Origin: DATARH01 sp035534535
Lineage (GTDB): Bacteria; Pseudomonadota; Alphaproteobacteria; ATCC43930; CGMCC-115725
Direction: 5' to 3'
DNA length: 28,823 nucleotides
NCBI GenBank assembly: GCA_035534535.1
Contig: DATLRS010000025.1
Coordinates: 1-28,823 of the forward strand
Each line of letters starts with the position of its first letter. Within the stretch, counting starts at the first letter, position 1. A program made the position numbers and the translations under genes. This document shows, piece after piece, positions 7,312 to 15,118 of this stretch. The notes below the pieces were generated by a model. It searched no databases, had not been told where the DNA came from, and saw only the letters and a list, made by a program, of their open reading frames with translations.

Positions 7312-8487
7312 ATGGTTTGGGCGGTCCGTCGCGCGCCCTACGCGTCACATCCCGAAGCGAGCCGCGGCCGGCTGCATCGCGAGCCGGAGCATGAGATGCG
7401 CTCGCCGTTTCAGCGCGACCGCGACCGCGTCCTGCATTCGACCGCGTTTCGCCGCTTGAAGCACAAGACGCAGGTTTTCGTCTATCACGAGGGCGATCAC
7501 TACCGCACGCGGCTCACGCACAGTCTCGAAGTCGCGCAGATCGCCCGCACCGTCGCCCGCGCGTTGGGCCTCGACGAGGATCTCGCCGAGGCGGTCGGCC
7601 TCGCGCACGATCTTGGCCACACGCCGTTCGGCCATGCCGGCGAAGAGGCGCTCAACCTCGAGATGCGGCCGTTCGGCGGCTTCTCGCACAACGACCAGAC
7701 ATTGCGCATCCTGACCCGCCTCGAACACGGCTATGCCGAATTCGACGGGCTCAACCTGACCTGGGAGGCGCTCGAAGGCACCGTCAAGCACAACGGGCCG
7801 CTCAAGGGACCTGGCATCGAACGGCCGGTGCCGCCGTCGATCGCCGCATACGACGCAAGGCATCCGCTCGAACTCGACACCAATCCCGGCCCCGAGGCGC
7901 AGGTCGCCGCGCTCGCCGACGACATCGCCTACAACAACCACGATATCGACGACGGGCTGCGCGCCGGGCTGTTCGCGGTCGCCGACCTGGCCGAGGTGCC
8001 GCTCGTCGGCCCGATATTCGACGAGGTCGCGCGGCATTATCCGGGGCTCGGGGAATCGCGGCTGATCCATGAGGCGATTCGCCGGATGATCGATCGCATG
8101 GTGCGCGATCTGGTCGCCGAGACCCGCGCGCGGCTCGCCGAGAGCGGCGTCACGAGCGCCGACGAGCTGCGCCGCCTCGCTCTGCCGGTCGCGGCTTTCT
8201 CGCCGGAAATGCTCGGCCACGACCGGGCGCTCAAGCGTTTTCTGTTCGAGCGGATGTACCGGCACTATCGGGTTAACCGCATGAGTTCAAAAGCGCGCCG
8301 GGTGGTGCGCGAGCTGTTTCAGCTGTTCCTCGCCGAGCCCGAATGCCTGCCCGGCGAGTGGCGCGTGCCGGAGGGCGCCGGCCAGCCCGAAACCGCCCGC
8401 ATCGTCGCCGACTACCTTGCCGGCATGACCGATCGATTCGCCCTCGACGAGCATCGCCGGTTGTTCGATACCTACGCCTCGGTATGA
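7312..8487 (+). CDS. dgt: Deoxyguanosinetriphosphate triphosphohydrolase-like protein (HD domain)
   Basis: Hydrolyses dNTPs to the deoxynucleoside plus tripolyphosphate, controlling dNTP pools. In the 391-residue product the N-terminal SRGRLHREPEHEMRSPFQRD and LHSTAFRRLKHKTQVF are hallmarks of the type 2 dGTPase-like group. The metal-binding HD residues appear as His70 (RLTHSLEVAQ), His99-Asp100 (LAHDLGHTPFGHAGE) and a later Asp in ALADDIAYNNHDIDDGL. The ATG at 7312 fits where homologues begin, whereas the open frame from 7231 adds 27 residues without family resemblance. The ribosome-binding site is weak (GGGTTGCGGG). It is followed by a palindromic repeat and argS. Confidence 0.92.
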   Translation: MVWAVRRAPYASHPEASRGRLHREPEHEMRSPFQRDRDRVLHSTAFRRLKHKTQVFVYHEGDHYRTRLTHSLEVAQIARTVARALGLDEDLAEAVGLAHDLGHTPFGHAGEEALNLEMRPFGGFSHNDQTLRILTRLEHGYAEFDGLNLTWEALEGTVKHNGPLKGPGIERPVPPSIAAYDARHPLELDTNPGPEAQVAALADDIAYNNHDIDDGLRAGLFAVADLAEVPLVGPIFDEVARHYPGLGESRLIHEAIRRMIDRMVRDLVAETRARLAESGVTSADELRRLALPVAAFSPEMLGHDRALKRFLFERMYRHYRVNRMSSKARRVVRELFQLFLAEPECLPGEWRVPEGAGQPETARIVADYLAGMTDRFALDEHRRLFDTYASV

Positions 8488-8527
8488 CAAAAATCCGATG
8501 ACTTTCGCCTGCCCGAATAAACCGCTG

Positions 8528-8589
8528 CCGTCATGGCCGGGCTTGACCCGGCCATCCTCGGACCCCCGGGTCAAGCCCGGGGGTGACGG
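8528..8589. repeat. REP-like palindromic intergenic element, copy A
   Basis: A 62-bp element bounded by CCGTCA and TGACGG. It contains two adjacent hairpins, GGCCGGG-CTTGA-CCCGGCC and CCCCCGGG-TCAAG-CCCGGGGG, whose arms are also complementary to each other. It lies between dgt and argS. A closely related element occurs at 23854-23919. The type (GTCATGGCCGGGCTTG...CCCGGCCATCC) is common between genes in alphaproteobacteria. It may act as a transcription terminator or mRNA-end stabiliser; that role is inference. Confidence 0.85.
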
Positions 8590-8628
8590 GTTTGGTGGCG
8601 AGAACGCCATAGTCGCTGTTGTTCGCCG

Positions 8629-10464
8629 ATGATCGACATTTTCGGCGATTTCCGCCGGCTGGTGCTTGCCGCGCTCGACGACATGGCGGCGGCGGGCGTG
8701 CTGCCGGCGGGGCTCGATTTCGGCCGTGTCGCGGTCGAGCCGCCGCGCGATCCCTCGCACGGCGATCTGGCGACCAACGCCGCGATGGTGCTGGCCGGCG
8801 CCGTCAAACAGAACCCGATGGCGCTCGCCGAGCGGATCGCCGCGGCGCTGGCGCGGCACGAGCTGGCGAGCGGCGACTATCGCGGCCATGGCTTTACCGT
8901 CGCGGCGGCGCGGCCGGGCTTTCTCAACATCCGGCTGGAGCCGCAGGTTTGGCACGCGCAGCTGCGCGCGATCCTCGAGGCCGGCATCGCCTACGGCGAT
9001 TCGACGCTCGGCGCCGGCGACAAGGTCAATGTCGAATTCGTCTCGGCCAATCCCACGGGGCCGATGCATGTCGGGCATGGCCGGGGCGCCGTGGTCGGCG
9101 ATGCGCTGGCCGCGCTGCTCGCCAAGGCCGGCTTTGCCGTGCACCGCGAATATTACATCAACGACGCTGGCGCCCAAGTCGACGCGCTCGCGCGCTCGGT
9201 CTATTTCCGCTACCAGGAGGTGATCGAAGCGGAGCCGGACAGCCGCCTGCTGCACAGTTCGATGGTTCATTATTCGCCGCGCAGTGAACCCGAGGGCTTC
9301 TACCCGGGCGAATACCTGAAGGAGACCGGCCGCAAGCTGTTCGAGCGCGACGGCGACCGGTGGCTCGATAAGCCGTATTCGGTTTGGCTCGCTCCGGTGC
9401 GCACGTTTGCTGTGGCCGAGATGCTAAGCTTGATCCGCTCCGATCTGGCGTCGCTCGGCATCGCCTTCGATGCCTTCATCTCCGAGCGCGATCTGGTCGC
9501 CAGCGGCGCGGTCGATGCCGCGCTGGCCGCGCTGGAACACCGCGGGCTGATCTATACGGGCGTGCTCGAGCCACCCAAGGGCAAATTGCCGGACGATTGG
9601 GAGCCGCGCCCGCAGACGCTGTTCCGCGCCACCCAATTCGGCGACGAGGTCGACCGCCCGCTCAAGAAATCGGACGGCTCGTGGACCTATTTCGCCGCCG
9701 ACATCGCCTATCACCACGATAAGCACTGCCGCGGCTTCGACAATCTGATCGACGTGTGGGGCGCCGATCACGGCGGCTATGTGAAGCGCATGCAGGCCGC
9801 GGTCAAGGCGCTCTCCGAGGGCGAGGCGGCGCTCGACGTCAAGCTGACCCAGCTCGTCAACCTGTTCGACAAGGGCGAGCCGGTGCGCATGTCGAAGCGC
9901 GCCGGCACGTTCGTGACGTTGCGCGAGGTCGTCGACGAGGTCGGCAAGGACGTCTTTCGCTTCATCATGCTGACGCGGCGCAACGACCAGACGCTCGATT
10001 TCGATTTCGCCAAGGTCACCGAGCAGTCGAAGGACAACCCGGTCTTTTATGTCCAGTACGCGCATGCCCGCGCCGCCTCGGTGCTGCGCCACGCGGCTGA
10101 GCAGTTGCCGGCCGACTTTGTGTTAGCTGGGCGGCTGACCGACGCGGCCTTGGCGAGGGCGCCGCTCGACCGGCTCGTCGACCCGTTCGAACTGGCGCTG
10201 ATCCGCCTGCTGGCGGGCTGGCCGCGCACCGTCGAAAGCGCCGCCGAGGCGCATGAGCCGCACCGCATCGCGTTTTTCCTGCAGGAGGTTGCGGCGCAAT
10301 TCCACCTGTTGTGGACCAAGGGCAAGGACGAGGCGACGCTGCGCTTCCTCGTTGCGGCGGATGCCGAGTTGACCTGCGCCCGCCTGGCATTGGTGCGGGC
10401 GGTGGCGATCGTCATCGCTTCGGGCCTGGCAGTATTCGGGGTCGAACCGCTGGAGGAGATGTAA
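8629..10464 (+). CDS. argS: Arginyl-tRNA synthetase
   Basis: A class I aminoacyl-tRNA synthetase charging tRNA-Arg. The 611 residues show an N-terminal tRNA D-loop-recognising domain (MIDIFGDFRR to FLNIRLEP), the HIGH motif as HVGH (147-150, within ANPTGPMHVGHGRGAVVGD), the arginine- and ATP-binding core with ADIAYHHDKH, the KMSKS equivalent MSKRAG (421-426), and a C-terminal anticodon-binding helical domain (DALBR region, about 490-611). The ATG at 8629 starts at the conserved N terminus, but no strong ribosome-binding site is visible. The stop is followed after two bases by the SPOR-domain gene, the usual alphaproteobacterial arrangement. Confidence 0.97.
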   Translation: MIDIFGDFRRLVLAALDDMAAAGVLPAGLDFGRVAVEPPRDPSHGDLATNAAMVLAGAVKQNPMALAERIAAALARHELASGDYRGHGFTVAAARPGFLNIRLEPQVWHAQLRAILEAGIAYGDSTLGAGDKVNVEFVSANPTGPMHVGHGRGAVVGDALAALLAKAGFAVHREYYINDAGAQVDALARSVYFRYQEVIEAEPDSRLLHSSMVHYSPRSEPEGFYPGEYLKETGRKLFERDGDRWLDKPYSVWLAPVRTFAVAEMLSLIRSDLASLGIAFDAFISERDLVASGAVDAALAALEHRGLIYTGVLEPPKGKLPDDWEPRPQTLFRATQFGDEVDRPLKKSDGSWTYFAADIAYHHDKHCRGFDNLIDVWGADHGGYVKRMQAAVKALSEGEAALDVKLTQLVNLFDKGEPVRMSKRAGTFVTLREVVDEVGKDVFRFIMLTRRNDQTLDFDFAKVTEQSKDNPVFYVQYAHARAASVLRHAAEQLPADFVLAGRLTDAALARAPLDRLVDPFELALIRLLAGWPRTVESAAEAHEPHRIAFFLQEVAAQFHLLWTKGKDEATLRFLVAADAELTCARLALVRAVAIVIASGLAVFGVEPLEEM

Positions 10465-10466
10465 GG

Positions 10467-11303
10467 ATGCGGCAAACGCTCAGCGAGTTCGACGAGCACG
10501 ACGAGGGCTTCGGACTGATGGGCGAGGAGCGCGACGAGGAGTTGTCCCCGCCCGACAGGCGGCGGCTGCCGACGGTGCTGCTCGGCATCGTCGCGATGGT
10601 GCTGTTCGCCGGCGGCTTGTGGTTTGCTTATGTCGAGGGCGTCCGCCATCCGGCGCCTGTCGCGCAAAGCGGCGGGGTGCCGCTGATCCGCGCCGACACC
10701 AGCCCCACCAAGGTCAAGCCGGAACAGCCGGGCGGCATGAAGATCCCCGACCAGAACGACACCATCTACAGCGAAAAGCCCGGTGGTCCGCCGGTCGAGA
10801 GCCTGTTGCCGGCGCCCGAACAGCCGATGCCGCGTCCGTTGCCGCCGCCGCCGGTTGCCGTGATGCCGCCGCCCAGCCCGGCGGCGCCGCCGGTCGCCGC
10901 CGCACCCGCAATCACGTTGCCGGCCCCACCGCCGCCGCGGGCGAGCGCCACGGCGAGCACCACGGCGACCGCCAAGCCGGAACCGGCGCCGCGGCGCGCT
11001 CCGGAGTCGCGGGCGGCCGACGAGGCGCGCGCCATTCTCGGGCGTCCGGCGAGGACCGGTGCGGTGCGGGTCCGCCTCGCCTCGCTGCGCAGCCCCGACG
11101 CCGCGCGCGAGGCCTGGGTGCGGCTGAAGCGCGACAACCCCGATCTGCTGGGCCGGCTCAGCGCCGTGGCGGTGCGGATCGATCTCGGCGACAAGGGCAT
11201 CTACTACCGCGTCGAGGCCGGGCCGGTCGCCGATGCCGCCGCGGCGCAGCGCCTGTGCAGCGAGCTGCGGCGGCGCAAGCTCGGGTGCATCCTTGCGCGA
11301 TGA
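10467..11303 (+). CDS. SPOR-domain protein, single-pass inner membrane
   Basis: A 278-residue protein with a cytoplasmic acidic N-terminal stretch (1-33), one membrane helix (about 34-56, PTVLLGIVAMVLFAGGLWFA), a long periplasmic proline/alanine-rich linker (about 110-185, runs such as PLPPPPVAVMPPP), and a C-terminal SPOR domain (about 198-278, VRVRLASLRSPDAAREAW to GPVADAAAAQRLCSELRRR). SPOR domains bind denuded peptidoglycan glycan strands at the division septum, so a role in cell-wall or division processes is expected, and the neighbour nagZ fits this. The ATG at 10467 has GGAGGAG upstream, inside the argS end. It overlaps the nagZ start region. Confidence 0.88.
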   Translation: MRQTLSEFDEHDEGFGLMGEERDEELSPPDRRRLPTVLLGIVAMVLFAGGLWFAYVEGVRHPAPVAQSGGVPLIRADTSPTKVKPEQPGGMKIPDQNDTIYSEKPGGPPVESLLPAPEQPMPRPLPPPPVAVMPPPSPAAPPVAAAPAITLPAPPPPRASATASTTATAKPEPAPRRAPESRAADEARAILGRPARTGAVRVRLASLRSPDAAREAWVRLKRDNPDLLGRLSAVAVRIDLGDKGIYYRVEAGPVADAAAAQRLCSELRRRKLGCILAR

Positions 11304-12390
11304 GGCCGCCCGCATCACAGCCGAAGCCTCGGGCCGGCGGCCGCGCGCGGTCATCCTGGGCTGCGCCGGCGAGCGTCTGAGCCCGGAGGAGGGCCGCTTT
11401 TTCGCCGCCGCCGACCCGCTCGGCTTCATCCTGTTCGGGCGCAACTGCCGCACCCGCGAGCAGCTGCGCGCCCTCGTCGCCCAGCTGCGCGGTGCGGTCG
11501 GCCGGGAGGATGCGCCGGTGCTGGTCGACCAGGAAGGCGGCCGGGTCGCCCGGCTGCGCCCGCCGGCATGGCCGAGCTATCCGCCGGCGGCGCAGATCGC
11601 GGCCTTGCCCGACCCGCTCGCCGAGGAGGCGGCACGGCTCGCCGGCCGGCTGATCGCCGACGATCTCGCCGAGGTTGGCATCACCGTCGATTGCGCCCCG
11701 GTGCTCGACCTGCCGGCGGCGGACGCCGACCCGGTGATCGGCGACCGCGCCTTCGGCAACGCGCCGGCGCGAGTGGTGCGGCTCGGCGGCGCCTTCTGCG
11801 AGGGGCTCCTTGCGGGGGGCGTGCTGCCGGTCTTGAAACACATCCCGGGACACGGCCGCGCGCGGGTTGACAGTCATCGCGCCTGCCCGGTTGTCGAGGC
11901 CGATCACGCGCTTTTGTCGACCAGCGACTTTGCGCCGTTCCGCGCGCTTGCGGCGATGCCGTGGGCGATGCCGTGGGCGATGCCGTGGGCGATGACGGCG
12001 CACATCGTGTATGCAGCGATCGATGATTCGGCGCCGGCAACCTTTTCCCGGTCGGTCATCGACACCATAATTCGCGGAGAGATCGGGTTTGGCGGCGTCC
12101 TCTTATCCGACGACATCGCCATGGGCGCGCTCGACGGCAGCCTTGCCGCGCGCACCTCCCGTGCCCTCGATGCCGGCTGCGATCTTGTCCTGCATTGTAC
12201 CGGAGTGCTCGCGCAAATGGCCGAAATCGTCGAGGCTGCCCCGCCGATCTCGCCGGCAGCGCAGGCGCGCATCGCGCCCGCCGAGGGTCTGCGCCGGGGC
12301 TCGCGGCAGGATTTCGACCGCCACGCCGCCGAGCGGCGCTTTGCCGCGCTGACGACGGCCACCGCGGCAGCGAGGCCTGTCTCCCGATGA
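11293..12390 (+). CDS. nagZ: Beta-N-acetylhexosaminidase, peptidoglycan recycling (GH3)
   Basis: A cytoplasmic GH3 enzyme that removes N-acetylglucosamine from muropeptides taken up during cell-wall recycling. Recognised by DPLGFILFGRNC, VLVDQEGGRVARL, the catalytic loop KHIPGHGRARVDSHR (182-196, supplying the His/Asp acid-base dyad), and LLSDDIAMGAL with the nucleophile Asp. No in-frame ATG fits the N terminus. The TTG at 11293 is the most plausible start (365 residues), overlapping the SPOR gene by 11 bases, but the start is uncertain. Three perfect 12-bp units at 11956-11991 encode MPWA three times (residues about 222-233), just before the conserved TAH segment; most homologues carry a single PWAMTAH. 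The insertion keeps the frame. Confidence 0.9.
   Translation: MRDEAARITAEASGRRPRAVILGCAGERLSPEEGRFFAAADPLGFILFGRNCRTREQLRALVAQLRGAVGREDAPVLVDQEGGRVARLRPPAWPSYPPAAQIAALPDPLAEEAARLAGRLIADDLAEVGITVDCAPVLDLPAADADPVIGDRAFGNAPARVVRLGGAFCEGLLAGGVLPVLKHIPGHGRARVDSHRACPVVEADHALLSTSDFAPFRALAAMPWAMPWAMPWAMTAHIVYAAIDDSAPATFSRSVIDTIIRGEIGFGGVLLSDDIAMGALDGSLAARTSRALDAGCDLVLHCTGVLAQMAEIVEAAPPISPAAQARIAPAEGLRRGSRQDFDRHAAERRFAALTTATAAARPVSR
11956..11991 (+). repeat. Triplicated 12-bp in-frame unit inside nagZ
   Basis: ATGCCGTGGGCG occurs three times with no mismatch, encoding MPWA-MPWA-MPWA, followed by ATGACGGCG. The absence of any mismatch suggests a recent expansion by slippage or unequal exchange. Confidence 0.95.
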
Positions 12391-13070
12391 GTTTGATGGC
12401 AACGCTTTACACCGCCAGCACCTGGGTTCTGCCGGTCATCGTCGCGGTCACCTTTCACGAGGCGGCGCACGGCCTGGTTGCCTACCGGTTCGGCGACAAC
12501 ACGGCACGCGAAGCCGGGCGGCTGACGCTCAATCCGCTGAAGCATGTCGATCCGTTCGGCACCGTGTTGCTGCCGGCGATGCTCTACATGGCCTCGGGGT
12601 TTCTGTTCGGGTACGCCAAGCCGGTGCCGGTCAATTTCGGCCGTCTCCATCACCCGCGCCGCGACATGGTCTGGGTCGCGCTGGCCGGCCCGGGAATGAA
12701 CATCCTGCTGGCGATCGTCTCCTCGCTGTTGTTCTACGGCGTCAATTGGATGCCGGCGGGGCCGGGGGGTTGGGTGGCGGCGAACCTGGTCCATTCGATC
12801 CAGCTCAACGCCGTGCTGTGCGTCTTCAATATGCTGCCGTTTCCGCCGCTCGACGGCGGCCGGGTTGCGGTCGGGCTGTTGCCCGACTTTCTGGCGCGGC
12901 CGCTGGCGCGGGTCGAGCCCTACGGGATGACGATCCTGCTGGGGATCTTCGCCCTGTCCTATATCGGCTCGCGCAGCGTGTTCCATTTCAGCCTGCTTGG
13001 CTGGCTGATCGGCGTGCCCACCGATGCGCTGATCCAGTTTGTCCTGCTGGTGACGGGACAGGGCGGTTGA
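12387..13070 (+). CDS. Site-2-protease-like membrane metallopeptidase (M50 family)
   Basis: A 227-residue integral membrane zinc protease of the compact M50 subgroup (no PDZ domain). The zinc motif HEAAH (24-28) lies in the first membrane segment, and the third ligand is in NMLPFPPLDGGR (Asp156). About five hydrophobic segments are visible (around 10-35, 58-75, 90-115, 130-155, 175-200). The substrate is unknown; close homologues are annotated only as site-2 protease family. The ATG overlaps the nagZ stop (ATGA), and the stop TGA overlaps the TTG start proposed for scpA, so translation is coupled through nagZ-M50-scpA-scpB. This position before scpAB is common in alphaproteobacteria. Confidence 0.9.
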   Translation: MSLMATLYTASTWVLPVIVAVTFHEAAHGLVAYRFGDNTAREAGRLTLNPLKHVDPFGTVLLPAMLYMASGFLFGYAKPVPVNFGRLHHPRRDMVWVALAGPGMNILLAIVSSLLFYGVNWMPAGPGGWVAANLVHSIQLNAVLCVFNMLPFPPLDGGRVAVGLLPDFLARPLARVEPYGMTILLGIFALSYIGSRSVFHFSLLGWLIGVPTDALIQFVLLVTGQGG

Positions 13071-13843
13071 CCGAGCGGGGCCAGCCGGCCGACGAGCCGG
13101 CGCTGGTGCTCGATCTCGACGGCTATGAGGGGCCGATCGACCTGTTGTTGGCGTTGGCGCGCGAGCAGAAGGTCGATCTGGCGAAATTGTCGATCCTGGC
13201 ATTGGCCGACCAGTATCTCGCCTTCATCGCGGCGCAGCGCCGGCTGCGCCTCGAAATCGCCGCCGATTACCTGGTCATGGCGGCGTGGCTCGCCTACCTC
13301 AAATCGCGCCTGTTGCTGCCGGCGCCACCACAAGGCGACGGCGACCCGAGCGGCGAAGCCTTGGCGACGGCCTTGGCGCATCGCCTGCGCCTGCTGGCGG
13401 CGATGCAGCGCGCCGGCACCGCCTTGCTGGCGCGGCCCTTGCTCGGCCGCGACGTGTTCCGGCGCGGCCGGCCGGAGGGGCTGCCGAATATCGACCTTCC
13501 GGCCTACGCGCTCAGCCTGTTCGAGCTGCTCGCCGCGTACGGCCAGGGCCACCGTCGCCAGCACGCGCGGGTGCTGACGATCGAGCCGACGGCGTTCCAT
13601 TCGCTCGACGCGGCGCTGCGCCGCCTCGCGGAATTTGTCGGGCAGGTGCCGGACTGGCGCGAGCTGATGGCGTTCCTGCCGGCGGAATGGGGCGGCGCGC
13701 TGCTGCGCCGCTCGGCCTTGGCGGCAACCTTCGCGGCAAGTCTGGAGCTGGCCCGCGCCGGGCAGATCGAGTTGCGGCAGGATCGCGCGTTCGGACCGAT
13801 CTACCTGCGCAGCCCGGCGGCGCGCCGCGGCGATACGGCATGA
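13067..13843 (+). CDS. scpA: Segregation and condensation protein A
   Basis: A kleisin-like subunit that bridges the SMC ATPase heads and binds ScpB in the chromosome-condensing SMC-ScpAB complex. The N-terminal DLDGYEGPIDLLLALAREQKVDL and ILALADQYLAFI are characteristic, followed by YLVMAAWLAYLKSRLLLP. The C-terminal winged-helix region (about 175-250) ends with the SMC-binding segment. There is no in-frame ATG near the conserved start. The TTG at 13067 overlaps the previous stop (TTGA) and gives 258 residues; a GTG further in (near 13106) is a less likely alternative. It overlaps scpB by ATGA. Confidence 0.92.
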   Translation: MTERGQPADEPALVLDLDGYEGPIDLLLALAREQKVDLAKLSILALADQYLAFIAAQRRLRLEIAADYLVMAAWLAYLKSRLLLPAPPQGDGDPSGEALATALAHRLRLLAAMQRAGTALLARPLLGRDVFRRGRPEGLPNIDLPAYALSLFELLAAYGQGHRRQHARVLTIEPTAFHSLDAALRRLAEFVGQVPDWRELMAFLPAEWGGALLRRSALAATFAASLELARAGQIELRQDRAFGPIYLRSPAARRGDTA

Positions 13844-14436
13844 GCGAGCGGCGGCAACAGTTGCGGCTGCTCGAGGCGCTGTTGTTTGCCGCGCCGGAGC
13901 CGCTCGGCGACGACGATCTCGCGCGCCGGCTCGGCGAGGAGGCCGATGTCGCGGGGTTGCTGCGCGAGCTTGCCGAGAGCTATGGCGAACGCGGCGTCAA
14001 CCTCGTTCGCCTGGCCGGCGGCTGGACCTTTCGCACCGCGCCCGATCTCGCTCCGGCGCTGAAGAGCGAACGGGTGGTGTCGCGCAAATTGTCGCGTGCC
14101 GCGGTCGAGACATTGGCGATCGTCGCCTACCACCAGCCGGTGACCCGCGCCGAGATCGAGGCGATCCGCGGGGTTGCCCTGGCGCGCGGCACGATCGACC
14201 GGCTGATGGAGGCGGGCTGGGTGCGGCCGATGGGCCGGCGCGAGGGGCCGGGGCGGCCGCTTAATTGGGCGACGACGCCGGAATTCCTGAGACATTTCGG
14301 GCTCGACACGCTGGCCGAACTGCCCGGCATCGACGAATTGCGCGCCGCGGGTCTGCTCGATATCGGGCCGGCGATGCTCGGGGAACCGGCCGAGCCGGTG
14401 GCGCAGGAGGCCGAGCAGGGCGAGTTCGAGGATTGA
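13840..14436 (+). CDS. scpB: Segregation and condensation protein B
   Basis: A 198-residue winged-helix protein that dimerises and binds the ScpA linker in the SMC complex. The tandem winged-helix layout is visible: LRLLEALLFAAPEPLGDDDLARRL, then LVRLAGGWTFRTAPDLAP, SRAAVETLAIVAYHQPVTRAEIEAIRGV, and the second domain ending RPLNWATTPEFLRHFGLDTLAELPGI. The start ATGA overlaps the scpA stop. The C-terminal tail is acidic (EPAEPVAQEAEQGEFED). A hairpin lies 50 bases after the stop. Confidence 0.95.
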   Translation: MSERRQQLRLLEALLFAAPEPLGDDDLARRLGEEADVAGLLRELAESYGERGVNLVRLAGGWTFRTAPDLAPALKSERVVSRKLSRAAVETLAIVAYHQPVTRAEIEAIRGVALARGTIDRLMEAGWVRPMGRREGPGRPLNWATTPEFLRHFGLDTLAELPGIDELRAAGLLDIGPAMLGEPAEPVAQEAEQGEFED

Positions 14437-14485
14437 GCTTGTCATTGAGGGCCTTTGCGCCGGAACGCCGCGACGAGGCGCCGGC

Positions 14486-14507
14486 GATTGCCGCTGCCGC
14501 GGCAATC
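14486..14507 (+). terminator. Perfect 9-bp hairpin after scpB
   Basis: GATTGCCGC and GCGGCAATC form a perfect 9-bp stem with the 4-base loop TGCC, 50 bases downstream of the scpB stop. No T-run follows directly (a run of six T is only at 14543-14548), so it may be an attenuator, an mRNA-stability element or a weak terminator rather than a classical intrinsic terminator. Confidence 0.4.
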
Positions 14508-14537
14508 TGAGATCATCGCGCGCCCACGGAGCGATCG

Positions 14538-14603
14538 ATGCCGTTTTTTCGTCACCTAAGCGCCGGCGCCGCGAGCGCCGCGCCGCCCGGCAGCCCAGCC
14601 TAG
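14538..14603 (+). CDS. Small ORF (21 codons) upstream of tatB
   Basis: An ATG preceded by GGAG at 6 bases opens a 21-residue frame starting MPFFRHLSAG, ending in an Ala/Pro-rich stretch and a TAG two bases before the tatB ATG. It has no resemblance to TatA: there is no membrane helix and no Phe-Gly hinge. tatB has no ribosome-binding site of its own, so the frame may serve mainly to bring ribosomes to tatB. It could also be chance; the call is tentative. Confidence 0.3.
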   Translation: MPFFRHLSAGAASAAPPGSPA

Positions 14604-14605
14604 CG

Positions 14606-15109
14606 ATGCTGTTTGACATCGGCTGGCCGGAACTCATGCTGATCGGTGCTATCGCGCTCGTCGTGATCGGGCCGAAGGATCTGCCGCGCGCGATGCGCGT
14701 CGCCGGGTACTGGATCCGCAAGGCGCGCACGATGTCGCGCGAGCTGCAGAACGGCATCGACCAGATGATCCGCGAGGCTGAACTCGACGAAATGCATGAG
14801 GAGCTGAGAAAGGCGACCGAATTCGACCTCGACAAGCACCTGCAGAACACGATCGACCCGACCGGCGAACTGGCCGAGAGCATCAAGCCGCCGGAGGTGC
14901 CCGACTATTTCGACGCGACGTCGCCGACGCACGAGCCGGAACCGGCGCAGGGCGAACTGGCGCTGCCTGCCCCCCATGAGACCGCGCTGCCGCAGCCGCC
15001 GCTGGTCGCCGAGAATGCGCCCGAACCGGCGCCGCACGCCGACGCCGCGCCCACACCCGCTACCGAGGCGCCGCAAACGTCTCATCCTCCCGCGCCATCA
15101 CCGACATAG
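14606..15109 (+). CDS. tatB: Sec-independent (twin-arginine) translocase subunit TatB
   Basis: A component of the Tat receptor complex with TatC, which exports folded proteins bearing twin-arginine signal peptides. The 167 residues show the N-terminal membrane helix (IGWPELMLIGAIALVVIG), the hinge GPKDLPRAMRVAGYWIRKAR, an amphipathic and charged helix (MSRELQNGIDQMIREAEL) and a long Pro/Ala-rich C-terminal tail, which fits TatB better than the shorter TatA. It is preceded at two bases by a 21-codon ORF. tatA, normally found between scpB and tatB in related genomes, is absent here. tatC follows 9 bases downstream. Confidence 0.93.
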   Translation: MLFDIGWPELMLIGAIALVVIGPKDLPRAMRVAGYWIRKARTMSRELQNGIDQMIREAELDEMHEELRKATEFDLDKHLQNTIDPTGELAESIKPPEVPDYFDATSPTHEPEPAQGELALPAPHETALPQPPLVAENAPEPAPHADAAPTPATEAPQTSHPPAPSPT

Positions 15110-15118
15110 CGGGTGGTC

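Noticed and set aside
7296..7343. 8-bp inverted repeat (GCGTAGGG / CCCTACGC) flanking the dgt start codon
   Set aside because: The arms are short and the loop is 32 bases; it could hide the start in mRNA, but this is no more than expected by chance in such DNA.
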